Assembly: GCF_002575655.3 (NCBI RefSeq)
Contig: NC_053037.3
Location: 502,580,544-502,644,543 of the forward strand
Source of the DNA: Aegilops tauschii subsp. strangulata
Lineage: Eukaryota > Streptophyta > Magnoliopsida > Poales > Poaceae
Direction: 5' to 3'
Length of the DNA stretch: 64,000 nucleotides
Shown here piece after piece: positions 11,391 to 21,437 of the stretch (position 1 is its first letter; each line of letters opens with the position of its first letter). Made by a program: the position numbers and the translations under genes. Under the pieces are notes generated by a model that made no database searches, was not told the DNA's origin, and saw only the letters and a program-made list of their open reading frames with translations.

Positions 11391-12077
11391 TGGCCCACAT
11401 GTCAGCCAGTCCATTTGTTTTTGTAGTCCATTTGGTGGGCTGGGTGAAACAATGATGTAGCATCTATGTAGCCCGTTTAAATCCCATTTGCATTTTTCTC
11501 GAAATCTGCGGAATTGCTGGGCTGGGTGAAAATATCATGTTGGGCTAGACGGAGAAATGTTATAAAAACATAAACACATGATTGCACGTCAGGAAAATCT
11601 TTGCAAGCTTATGTACGCAATCACTAGGAGTTAACTTGCCAAGTTATATATAAAAAATTATTATTATTATTTTGTAAGAACTTTCAACTTACGAAATAAA
11701 AGATCATTTTAATTTGATGAGTTAACAGTACGTGGGGTATTATTATTTTTAGGCTAGACGTGGGACAGTTGAGTTGGTTCTAGGGGAAAGTACTGGGAGG
11801 AAACTCAGTTTACATCGAAAAAGAAAATGGGAGAAAATTCAGAGACCTGCTAGGTCCACCTGAGGAGGGGAATATGTTGGGAGGAAGGAGATTCAAAGCA
11901 CAACAGCGAAGTGAACTAGTTTTTTTTACGGACAAGTGAACTAGTTTACATACATAAGCAAATAGTAATGGGTTCTTAAAAGAAATAATTCGGACAAAAC
12001 AGATAATTACGACACATAGGCTAATGCATGAAACACTCAGATGATAAAGGTGCTTATAAACAGATAAAGTACAACAT
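11391..12077. other. AT-rich spacer with no gene seen
   Basis: Contains a short ATT repeat near 11665-11690 and no supported coding sequence. It separates the GC-rich block array from the exonuclease-like fragment. Confidence 0.5.
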
Positions 12078-12634
12078 CTAGACCTTCCTGGCATGCTTGA
12101 TCATGACGATGCGGCTGTCCGTGTACTCGTCGGTTACGGGAAGCAGACACGCCCTCATGTCCAAGATCTGCATGTACATGTCATAGCATGCGTATGCGTC
12201 CTTGGCCGCGTAGGTTATGTAGCCTAGATTCAGAGGTACCTCCCACATGTTCAGGTCGTCTTCTTTCATGTTGGCGTATCAGGGGGTCGATGATGGTCTC
12301 AGCGAGGTCAACCACGGAGTCCTTCTCCTGCCCGTTGCTGATGATCTTGTGTTGCTTCTGGATGTCAACAAGCTTGTTGCACCAGATGGCCGAATCGTCG
12401 CGTTCTTCCTTCTCTCCACCGTAGTGAAGGTGCAGTCGGTGCTGCCGATGAAATGGGCGAATGCTCCAGAACATGGTGCAGCCATAGGACTGAGGCGAGG
12501 CAGAGCTTCACCGAGTCCGTATCGTTGGTGTACATCACATTCAACTTGGTGCAGCCATAGGACTGAACAGCGAACTCAAAGGGGAACTCCTTGATGAAGT
12601 CCATATCCAGCAGGATCACCCCTCGGATCGCCAT
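12078..12634 (-). pseudogene. Broken 3'-5' exonuclease-like gene fragment
   Basis: Read leftward, the translation runs through three frames. One begins MAIRGVILLDMDFIKEF (from 12634). The second contains HLHYGGEKEERDDSAIWC and DSVVDLAETIIDPL. The third contains NLGYITYAAKDAYACYDMYM and ends at 12078. The YAAKD with following AY..Y pattern fits motif III (Y-x3-D) of DEDDy exonucleases of the Werner-type plant family; the upstream catalytic motifs are not clear. At least two frameshifts break it. An 18-20-bp direct repeat (TCCTATGGCTGCACCA on the minus strand) occurs twice, near 12554 and 12475, at the first frame change, pointing to a repeat-mediated rearrangement. It lies in the giant CACTA and is most simply a captured, decayed gene piece. 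Family assignment is moderate; no function is expected. Confidence 0.55.
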
Positions 12635-13073
12635 TGGAGTCTCTTCGAGTGAACGAGTGTGTAGGCGGCGACAGCAGCTCGTTTTTCAGCTCTTGGGGAA
12701 TTGGATTTAACAATAAGCTGAGTGTACATGCGACAACAGTTACTACCCCTCCCTCGTCCACTGCACACCTGGCAGTAGATGCACCCTCGGCCACACGTCG
12801 GTTCACGAGCGGGTCTGTATTGGTACTGTAATAATAGGAGTTAGTGGTCACTTTACTTAAATTTAATTAGCTTTAATAGAAATTTATACTTAAAACAAGC
12901 AATGCATTCGCTCGTTCTATCAGTGCCACAGGATCAACATGCACAACAATTAGAATTATTATTCTCAGGACGCTCACGATCAGCACATTTGTCGCACTTT
13001 CACAAAGATAATACTACCAAGTTTGAACTGTTTGTTATGGTTGTTGTCCTCTGCATCATCATGCCGTGTTTCC

Positions 13074-13335
13074 CAGCTTGCAAGATTCAGAACAAACAAA
13101 TAAGATCCAAATAATAAGTACAACAAAGATGCCTACACATCTCATTGATTGCCATCTTGCAAGATTCAGAACCAACAAATAAGATCCAAATAATAAGTAC
13201 AACAAAGATGCCTACACATCTCATTGATTCCCAGCTTGCAAGATTCAGAACCAACAAATAAGATTCAAATAATAAGTACAACAAAGATGCCTACACATCG
13301 CACTGATTCCCAGCTTGCAAGATTCAGAACCAACC
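13074..13335 (+). repeat. 79-bp tandem array
   Basis: CTTGCAAGATTCAGAAC occurs at 13077, 13156, 13235 and 13314, giving three complete 79-bp units plus a partial one. Each unit also contains AATAAGTACAACAAAGATGC and CTACACATC. Variation between units is only a few bases, so the array is fairly young. Short frames in it are by-products. Confidence 0.9.
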
Positions 13336-14388
13336 CATTAGAGCCTTTTGATAAAGTGAATATTGGGATTAAATCAATCTTGGCTAGCCATGTCATAAAT
13401 CGAAGAACTTCGCGAATGCTCTTGACCGTCACAACATCTGTAGTTGAGTATTCCTGTTTGCACAGCACCAATAATAAAGAACATGATTACTATAATAGTG
13501 GCACTAGTGGAAGTCAACCTGCAGGTCCACCCGATGATTCAATCCATGCCACTTTTTCTATAGTTCGCCTGAAATGAAGCAAAGATTGCATCATTCAGCT
13601 ACGGCTCATCTTGCAAAGGCTAATAAAATGTTGCACGAGATTACCAGCAGAATTTGACAGAGATTTTGGAAACTCCAATCACCATTTTGTGCAGTTCCAA
13701 CCAAATTGAGAGATGTTGCCCATGTAACATTTTAGTTGAACTGCACAAGACACTCATTCCAAAAAAGTGTTTTGTGCAGTTCACCAAAAGTTCACAATAG
13801 CAACAAGGTGAAATGGATATCCCTATCTGCACAAAAAGATAGAAAGTAAACAGTTGCTGGTCAATAAGAATATACGAAACATATACAAAATGAAAAGAAG
13901 CAACTTAATTATGTTCATGGCAATCACGCAAGGACAGTAGAAATTTTAAAATGTCAGCAATGCTTCATGTTACCACAAGCATTACGATCAATAATGAGAT
14001 TCCTCAAATATGGGATTACTTTAATGGTGGCATTGCTTGTTTACCAGACACAGTAAATCAACAGCAGCTAAAGAGTTGGTTTAAGTTCATGGGACCGTTG
14101 GGACACCAGGACACTCAACAACGTAAAGGAGCAACTTACTTATCATACTGGGGAAAACAGCAGGAGTGCCATTTGTCACACAGTTTAATTGCATCTTATC
14201 ACTGGAGGCATTAGATTAACAATAACACTGGTTAGACATGTCCCTAAGGTAACAGTGTGATCGCTTCATTTTACATGCGCCCTTACATTAACAACAGCAA
14301 AAGGTTGGTATAAGGACATGCGACAGTGGACGCATCAGCACAATGTACCTACAAGGAGGCATAAAGTGGTGATGCCGAGTTTGTTCAT

Positions 14389-14850
14389 GCTATGTGAGGG
14401 CAGCAAACCTAATCCTGGAGACCTTGTACTATGTGAGGGCAGCAAATATAATCCTGGAGACCTTTTACTATGTGAGGGCAGCAAATCTAATCCTGGAGAC
14501 CTTTTACTATGTGTGGGCAGCAAATCTAATCCTGGAGACCTTTTACTATGTGAGGGCAACAAATCTAATCCTGAGACCTTTTACTATGTGAGGGCAGCAA
14601 ATCTAATCCTGAGACCTTTTACTATGTGAGGGCAGCAAATCTAATCCTGGAGACCTTTTACTATGTGTGGGTAGCAAATCTAATCCTGGAGACCTTTTAC
14701 TATGTGAGGGCAACAAATCTAATCCTGAGACCTTTTACTATGTGAGGGCAGCAAATCTAATCCTGAGACCTTTTACTATGTGAGGGCAGCAAATCTAATC
14801 CTGGAGACCTTTTACTATGTGATGGCAGCAAATCTAATCCTGGACATACT
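14389..14850 (+). repeat. 38/39-bp minisatellite, about 12 units
   Basis: Unit consensus is CTATGTGAGGGCAGCAAATC followed by TAATCCTGGAGACCTTTTA. Units are 39 bp, or 38 bp where one G of CCTGGAGA is missing. A four-unit pattern (normal, TGTGTGGG variant, GGGCAACA 38-bp variant, normal 38-bp) appears twice in a row, so a block of about 154 bp has itself been duplicated. Thirty-nine bases equal 13 codons, so a frame at 14318-14629 reads a periodic peptide (LCEGSKSNPGDL). The 38-bp units break that frame, so I do not call a protein. Confidence 0.9.
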
Positions 14851-16860
14851 TTGTTGACTTGTCCACCAGCCGCCACTTTCTATCCTTTTTCAACCAATAA
14901 TAGATCTGTTCCTTATCCAGTTTGTACTACGTTTTCCCATTATTTCCCTTTTCAACCAAGAGACCGGTTGGGTATCCGGTCTCTACTACTTTCACCATAT
15001 TATTTCATCTTTGAATCAAGTCCTAGATTCATGCTACAACTTTCCCCCTTTCTTCGTTGTTTGAACAAAGCCCTAGATTCGAATGCATGAAGTAGCTTTA
15101 CCTCTTATAATACAAAAAAATTAGGTGGCTTTGGAAGAGCTGATGGGCGTAGAAAAAGATGCATATGCAGACACGTGGGGAGCTAGGGCAGTAGAGCAAG
15201 GCCGCTTTCGAAGAACTTATACCTGAGGGTCGCCGGGATGTCGGCAGCGGCAGGTCGGATCTGCGGACAATACGGCAGGGAGGAAGAAGGGTCGGAGGAC
15301 CTCCCGAGTCGGCGCTGTGTTGGAGAGAATGGCACGGCCAGAGGATCGGGCCCCTCCGGTAGCTGTGGGTTTCCTCCCTCGGCGGCGATGACCGTGTGAA
15401 CGATGCACCTTTTAGTCCTCTACACACACCGGCCGAAGGGATCCGGCCGGATCTGTGACCAGCGGTGAGCAGAAAGAAAATGTCGCTACCGCTGTCTTGT
15501 TTATATCTGGAGAGGATGAGAGAATGAAGAGAGCAACCCTAGTAAAGCAAGCGCTCAGGCCCCTGCGTCCATATATAGTGGAGTGATTATCTTTTTTCTC
15601 TCCACAACAAGCGTTTCAATTTGTGTACGTGGCATTAAAGAAAAGAAACTCTCTTTTTAAGGTGACTACTGTACGACTCCTACTTACTACTAGTAGTACT
15701 ACAGTATTGTTCACTTGTGCTCCCCGCCCCTCCATTCATTGAACAACCCCACGGGTGAATAAACATACAGTAAGTACTGTATTTATATAGAACGAACAAG
15801 CTCGAACTATTTTCGCGTAGTTAAAAGTTGAGGGCGGGGCTTTTCCCAGGCAGTACGCGCGGCAGTTTTCGGGTAGGAGGTTTGACAGAGAGGCGAGGAG
15901 GGTGAGCGAGTGGGGCTGTGCGATTTGACGGCGCGTTACTCCTAGAAAGACTTGTGATATGACCACTCACTATAGTCATGAATTACAGGCGCTCCGACCG
16001 GGGTGATGCCCCCCTTCCGTTCCGCGCTCTAATCTGGTGCATGACACGTCGACCCGGATGCTGGCTCTCCCACATGTCGGAATATTAAGAAGGAGCAAAG
16101 AATGATGCGGTATATACTAGTACTATACTAGAGTACTACTCAGGTCGGAGGAGTGCGAACCACGGCAGCCCAGTGAACCAGCAATGCGAACCACGGTAGC
16201 CCAGTGAACCAGCAGTAGAAAACAATGTGGTGATATGGCCATAAAAAACAATGTGCTACGGTCCACACTGTAGCATGTACAGTAACACTCCTCTTTGTTT
16301 GGATCCCTGAGTTAGAGCTAGTTTGGATTGAAATAGCCTCAAATTATCGAAACAAGAGGGGTTAGTTTGTGCTAGTTTGCTCTAACCCAGCTAAAAAAAC
16401 TAGCCCGGTGGAGAGGTTCCAATTGGGTTAGTTATCCTCGGGCCCACTAAAAGAGAACTAAAAAAATCACCCCTGCCCGCACCAGATCGCTCCCCCCCTC
16501 TCACACGACTCCTCTCTGTTCCCGATAGGGCCGCTCGCCCTCTGTCTCCTCCGGCCGCCCTCTTCTTCCGGCCTCCGCCGCCCTACTCCGGCGGCCCTCT
16601 CCCTCCGGCCTTCGAAGGTCGCCCCGCTGCCCCTTCACCAGTCGTTTTCTCCCTCTGTCCTGCCCGGCGGCGGCGCATCTACCAGGGAGGTCGCGAGAGG
16701 GGTGAGTTTGTTCGTTCCTTCTCTGTCTCACGGCCATATTATTGATCTTGCTTGCTCTAGCGCTAATTCTGATTTGGAAAAGTAGATCCTGATCAAACTT
16801 GGTATAGATTTGTGGTGCACGCATGGAATTGTTTGATGCTTCTTGAGGAGGTAATAAATC
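14851..16860. other. Unassigned sequence of the giant CACTA; no gene supported
   Basis: This 2-kb stretch holds a GC-rich patch at 15200-15420, tandem TAC/TAG triplets near 15690-15710, a short direct repeat GCGAACCACGG(C/T)AGCCCAG at 16155 and 16187, and a pyrimidine-rich GC patch at 16490-16690 that resembles a gene leader. Sequence near 16020-16110 resembles 18345-18420 (both contain CCCACATGTCGGA), suggesting an old duplication flanking the intervening repeats. No open frame is convincing. Confidence 0.4.
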
Positions 16861-17190
16861 TTTCTAGAGGCCCAAAGATTCAGGTCACCTTTCTAGGTAT
16901 TTCAATTTCAGGCTTGCATTATTTCTAGAGGCCCAAAGATTCAGTTCACCTTTCTAGGTATTTCAATTTCAGGCTTGCATTATTTCTAGAGGCCCAAAGA
17001 TTCAGTTCACCTTTCTAGGTATTTCAGTTTCAGGCTTGCATTATTTCTAGAGGCCCAAAGATTCAGTTCACCTTTCTAGGTATTTCACTTTCAGGCTTGC
17101 ATTATTTCTAGACGCCCAAAGATTCAGTTCACCTTTCTAGGTATTTCAGTTTCAGGCTTGCATTATTTCTAGAGGCCCAAAGATTAAGTT
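16861..17190 (+). repeat. 61-bp tandem array
   Basis: TTTCTAGAGGCCCAAAGATT occurs at 16861, 16922, 16983, 17044, 17105 (with one change, GACG) and 17166, an exact 61-bp period with five complete units and a partial one. Each unit includes CACCTTTCTAGGTATTTCA and CAGGCTTGCATTA. It lies just upstream of a short coding fragment. Confidence 0.9.
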
Positions 17191-17195
17191 CCCAG

Positions 17196-17366
17196 TCGGC
17201 GGCAAGCGGCCTTGCTACCCATGCCGGTGTCGACCTCAACTCGCAAGGGCCGGCGTCGGAGGGGTTCCCGGGGCTTGGGCTCTATAGAGCCTTCTTCCAG
17301 AGCGACGATGGCGAGCTCCTCCCTCGGTGCGTGAGGGGCTCCAGGCTCCCTCCCTATCTTGAATGA
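17196..17366 (+). pseudogene. Coding-like fragment, possibly from a Harbinger-associated ORF
   Basis: One frame of 56 codons ends at the TGA at 17364 and contains ATHAGVDLNSQGPASEGFP and LGLYRAFFQSDDGELLPR. Codon use is GC-rich at third positions, unlike the AT-rich DNA around it, which supports real coding ancestry. No start codon is in frame close by; the 61-bp array directly precedes it. The phrase GVDLNSQ...FPGLGLY reminds me of Myb/SANT-like proteins found beside PIF/Harbinger transposases in wheat, but I cannot verify that. It is too short to be functional. Confidence 0.35.
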
Positions 17367-17574
17367 CTTCCGTGTTGAGTTAGCTCATTCTTTGTTTCAT
17401 GAAGTGTTTTTTTATTTTGTGAAGCTTGATTGACGACTTGTATGTTTAAGTGGGATATCTCATTTGTATGGACAAAGTAAAAATTATCATGTTTTGCATG
17501 CTTGATTTGTATAGATGGTTCATTTATGTCAATTGTGAGCGGGAGGAGGCCACAGAAGAGCCGGCCACACAAGA

Positions 17575-17916
17575 GGGTGCTTGGATCCAAGGGACTTATT
17601 TTAGTCTGACTAAAAATAGTCTCTTTAAGAGGCTAAAGTTCCAAGCACCCCTGACTAAAGAGGGGCTAAAACTAGTCTTAAGACTAAAAAACTTTAGTCA
17701 GGGGTACCCCTACTAAAATGTGGATTAGTCCTCTCTCTCCTCATTTAACTCCTCTCCTTTAACACAGGCGAGTTCTGGATTGGAGGGTTTGGAGGATAAT
17801 AAATGCTCATTAACTTGATTTTAGTCTCTTTAGTATTTGGATCCAAGCATGGGTGAGGCTAGCAAGTTTTAGTCCCACTACTTTTAGTCATGGAACTAAA
17901 ACGTATCCAAGCACCC
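17575..17916. mobile_element. MITE with GGGTGCTTGGATCC-type ends
   Basis: The left end reads GGGTGCTTGGATCCAAGG, and the right end GTATCCAAGCACCC is its inverted partner. The interior is rich in TTTAGTC and its complement, as in TTTAGTC-type grass MITEs. Length 342 bp. A target-site duplication is not obvious, so superfamily (Harbinger, Mutator or hAT) is left open. The interior contains a secondary foldback around 17590-17710. Confidence 0.65.
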
Positions 17917-18003
17917 TCCAAATCCGGCAGGAAATAGGGTCCAAAGTAGTCAAATGATTGAGATAGAGCATTTATTGTCAATCTAACCCTGCCATCCATA
18001 CAC

Positions 18004-18146
18004 CTCTTTGGTTTAGAGTTAGTTCAGGGTTAGAATCTAACTCTAACCTCTAACTGAGTTAGAGTTCTCCTCGTCTCAGTTCATCGCCATCATACTTTCC
18101 CCATTCCTGTGTTTTCAGTATCCTGCGAATCAAAGAGGCCCTTTTT
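18004..18146. mobile_element. Possible small Tourist-like MITE
   Basis: CCTCTTTGGTTTAGAG near 18004 faces its approximate inverse CGAATCAAAGAGG near 18126-18138. These ends resemble grass Tourist elements starting GGCCTCTTTGGTTC. The match is short and no TSD was resolved. Confidence 0.3.
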
Positions 18147-18783
18147 TTGCGGGAAAAATCAAAGAGGCCCTTAGACTAGTTTCAGTCCGGTCATTTTTTA
18201 TAAACGTGTTATGTCCAAAATTTAATGAACGTGCTACGGTTTCCACGAAAATAATCCGGTTTCATGTAGTAATTTGTTCATTTATTTATTCTTCTGCGGG
18301 GGGTTTGCATGTAATTCGGGAGGTCTGAAATGTAGATTACCCCGGCATATGCTCCGAGTCGTGCATGCACTACGACCCAGATGCTCTATGTCCCACATGT
18401 CGGAGAATGGGAGCACGTGGAAATAGCCTAGGAGTACATATAGGAGGATAAATGCGTGAAATAATATGTACTGTGAAGCGTAGCCGTGGTTCGAAAAGGA
18501 GACCTAAAGTGATGACAGCTATAGGTCGCACGCACCCAACTAGTGGTACTAGACATACGACTAATTTTTCCCTCAAAAAAAAAGAGGCACGAGTGCTGAG
18601 TGCTCCTATTCTATAAACACGAGTCCCATCTGACAACAGTGTCCGTGCTACAGCAAGCTCTCCTCCCTCGTTTCTCTCTTCTAATTCTAAACTCGGCCGA
18701 CGCCCGGTGGGTGGGGTGGGTTTGCTCAACTGCGGCCAAACCTCATAGTGAAAACGTTACGACTGGAATAAAAATGCCATATA
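18147..18783. other. No gene seen
   Basis: Mixed-composition DNA with a short repeat (AAATCAAAGAGGCCC) and a segment at 18345-18420 resembling 16020-16110. The open frames on either strand show no family resemblance that I recognise. Confidence 0.4.
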
Positions 18784-18950
18784 CTCCCTCCGTTCATAAA
18801 TATAAGCCTTTTTAGATACTATTTCAAATGGAATACAACATACAGATGTATGTAGACGTAGTTTAGAGTGTAGATTCACTCATTTTGCTCCGTATGTAGT
18901 AGTCACTTGCTGGAATCTTTAGAAAGACTCATATTTGGGAACAGAGGGAG
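18784..18950. mobile_element. Stowaway MITE
   Basis: Ends are CTCCCTCCGTTCATAAATAT and, inverted, ATATTTGGGAACAGAGGGAG. TA flanks both sides (18782-18783 and 18951-18952), as expected for Tc1/Mariner-type Stowaway elements. Length 167 bp. Confidence 0.9.
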
Positions 18951-19074
18951 TACTATACTAATAAAACATTAAGGCCACGAGGCGATGTACTTCTGGTTAT
19001 AGGAGGCAAGAAGAGATGCATCCATCGACGACGTCCACCTCCTCGACTCAGGGCGCCGACCCACCGAATGGTGC

Positions 19075-19617
19075 CTAACTAGCAGCGGCTTTCATGGCCA
19101 GGTCGACGTGCTTCTGAACAATGGCGTCCAAAGATTCCAGCCGCTGGAAGAAGTCCAATGTCTTTCTGTCCTCGCTTGCCTTGTAGTGGCCTATGTAGAC
19201 GATTTCCTCGTAGACATGGATATGCAGGTCGACGGTTTTTTGCATGGCGAGGCGCTGCGCGGCGAGCGCGGCCTCGAGGTGCACATTCTTCGTCGCGACC
19301 TCCAGCACCTACAGGGCCACCAGGGCTTGAAAGAGTTTGTAACCATGGAGGCCGATGAGGGTGGCAGGCAATGAGGAGCCTGGGCGCGCGGGCTGGAGCA
19401 GTACGGCAAGGTCGTCCGCGTGCTTCTTGATGGCGGTGAACTTGCGGATGGAGTTGACCATCATGTCATCCATGCGAGAGGCGTAGCCGGCGTCGGCGAG
19501 GGCTACGATGCCTGCGGTCGCCAGCACCGTCTGGAAACGCTGTGTGGTGCGGGGCCGCAGGCCGGCGCCTTGGATGATTTGGCACAGCCGACTGCCGCTC
19601 GCGTCCATCGCCTCCAT
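19075..19617 (-). pseudogene. Hypothetical protein gene with one in-frame stop
   Basis: Starting from MEAMDASGSRLCQIIQ (ATG at 19615-19617), one frame runs 180 codons to a stop at 19075-19077, interrupted only by TAG at 19309-19311. Before the stop it includes TQRFQTVLATAGIVALADAG and IRKFTAIKKHADDLAVLL; after it, VLEVATKNVHLEAALAAQRL and KHVDLAMKAAAS. The helix-rich, Ala/Leu/Lys-rich character continues across the stop, which supports a once continuous protein. A longer in-frame N-terminus (to 19743) is Pro/Ser-rich and less likely. I do not recognise the family. A single CAG-to-TAG change would explain the break. It lies in the gene-rich middle of the giant CACTA. Confidence 0.5.
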
Positions 19618-19874
19618 AGGTGCTTGTGGCTTCTGGTCACTTGGTCTTGGATTGGAGTGAGCAGTGTTGCGCACAGACTTGGGAGTAGATGGATTGGAGT
19701 GGTGGGGCGCCTTTATTATATGAGAGTCCAAACTGTGTTGCACTCACATCGTGCTGGCTCTATTCTGCTTATCTAATTAATTCCCTCTGCATGTAATTGA
19801 GGATGCATCATTGACCGTTCAACGTCTCGGGAACCGCTACCCTCTCCCTCCTTGGCATTCAAGCACCTATGGAC

Positions 19875-20002
19875 CAGTCGACGACGAGGTGCCTATGGTG
19901 ACTTCGTAAATTTCAAGATGATAGTGCCATGCGTGTGTGCGTTCATAGGGGTGAGTGTATGTGCGTGTATATGAGAGCTTGCGTCTGTACTGTGTAAAAA
20001 AA
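19875..20002 (+). mobile_element. SINE- or LINE-tail-like fragment
   Basis: The stretch contains GACGAGGTGCCTATGGTGAC, GTTCATAGGGGTGAGTGTAT, and ends GTCTGTACTGTGTAAAAAAA. This run is familiar from short retroposon 3' ends in grass genomes. No clear flanking duplication was found. The assignment rests on recognition, not on a search. Confidence 0.45.
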
Positions 20003-20094
20003 GTAAATGCGTGTAAAAAAGAGACTAGTCAGTATACTCAATATTGTGCACCTCGGAGAGGAAAATCATAGAACTAGTACGTATTTATTTACGG

Positions 20095-20175
20095 TGCCGA
20101 TTCACTCATTTTGCTCCATATGTACTCCGTCTCGGTGTAGTCTAGTCACTTGTTGATATCTCTAGAAGGGAAAAT
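20095..20175. mobile_element. Degenerate Stowaway remnant
   Basis: Shares GATTCACTCATTTTGCTCC and a following AGTCACTTG...TCTAGAA with the intact Stowaway at 18784-18950, but has lost clean ends. A CTCCTTTCTGGTTTACAGGG sequence right after it (about 20178) resembles the left end of the MITE at 22928-23247. Confidence 0.45.
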
Positions 20176-20269
20176 ACTCCTTTCTGGTTTACAGGGCTAT
20201 ACTAGCAAGTAGTTGTACGTACTAGTACAATAGTGGGCTCACATAGCAATTTTGTCTGATGCAAGAGCC

Positions 20270-21270
20270 TGGCTATATGCGTGCTCCAATGTTTGCAACT
20301 GCAACGTTCGGTTTGCGCTTGGCTCTTCGCCTCTTCGAGAAGACGAACAATGATGTTACTACTACTGCTTCTACAGTGTCGAATCCACTGCTGCATGTCC
20401 GTCCACCGCGAGCGGGACGGATAGCTTGTTGTAGAAGTACTACTTAGCAAAAGCCTGTCCTTGTTTGCGAGCAACCACGCGCATGGGTGAGGGAGAAGGC
20501 GTGTCGTAAAATCAAGCTTCTCGTTGTACGAGTTGACGCGACACATCATAGCACTGGCCCCACATGCTTGCCTCTAAACTTGGCTGAAAGACCTGCAGTG
20601 TACAATATGTTTGCTGCAACCTCTAACATTTACCCACCACAAATTAAAATATATGTGGTCGTATGCATCGTTCTGACGCAGAGGCCGGGGAGTCCCCCCT
20701 TTTCGAAAAAAACAAATTAAAATATATATTCCTGTCTTGATCAGATGAGCGTGCAAACTACAATCACCAGGGTGTCAGGTAGGGCCAGAATACTATTTTA
20801 ATTTTTTTTTAAACTTCGAGACGGCCACATAGCATGGAGCCGACCCCAACGATTTTAAGCTTACAGGCACGGAACACGCTATCCTAGACTACTCTACACA
20901 TGAAGCTGCCACACGAGCGTCCGGGCTGCGCTTGGCTCTTCGCCTCTTCGGGAAGTCGAACAATGATGGAGTACTACTGCACTGGAGGAGTACTACAGTA
21001 CGCTTCTGGCCATCTGACACCGATTGAACTGCTGCATGTCCACCCCGTGCGGGAGGGAGAGTGTGTAGCGAAAGCTTCTCCTAGTCTTGCCAGCCACCAC
21101 GCTCATGGGCGAGGGAGGGACGCTCCTACCTTTGCGTGTATGACAGGTGGGCCTGACAGGTGTGTGGCCAACCTGTCATACAGCCAAAGGCAGGTGCAGT
21201 TAAGTCCGCAAGGGAGAGGATAATCAAACTTCCGTTGATGTACGAGTTGACGCGACACATCAAAGCACTG
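20270..21270 (+). repeat. Direct duplication (20270-20560 and 20920-21270)
   Basis: Both copies contain GCGCTTGGCTCTTCGCCTCT, GAACAATGATG, ACTGCTGCATGTCC and, at their ends, GTACGAGTTGACGCGACACA followed by TCA(T/A)AGCACTG. The copies have diverged and differ in internal length. The second copy ends about 170 bp before the SINA-like gene. This looks like a duplicated 5' flank of the captured gene, but could also be an older repeat. Confidence 0.65.
20655..20711 (+). mobile_element. 57-bp LINE/SINE 3'-tail insertion with 16-bp TSD
   Basis: ACAAATTAAAATATAT occurs immediately before (20639-20654) and after (20712-20727) a 57-bp segment that contains GACGCAGAGGCCGGGG and ends in TTTCGAAAAAA. 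A perfect 16-bp duplication plus an A-tail is the signature of target-primed reverse transcription, here with extreme 5' truncation. A second copy of the same tail lies at 22774-22822. Confidence 0.85.
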
Positions 21271-21437
21271 CACTCAATATATTTCAAAAATTTGCGTTTA
21301 CCGATGCATTAATTACAACGCATGCATGCATGCGGTGACTCTCCTTTTGATACTTGCATGTGTTGATTTAAGGCACCTTGAAGTAGTATAAAATATGTGA
21401 TGGTAAAGCTTTGTAATACCCCGGCCCAAGTCGAGAG

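Noticed and set aside
14389..14850. CRISPR-like array
   Set aside because: Units are contiguous with no unique spacers, and the genome is a plant. It is a minisatellite.
15098..15427. 109-codon minus-strand frame as a gene
   Set aside because: No domain, poor start context, Ser/Pro/Arg-rich; nothing besides length supports it.
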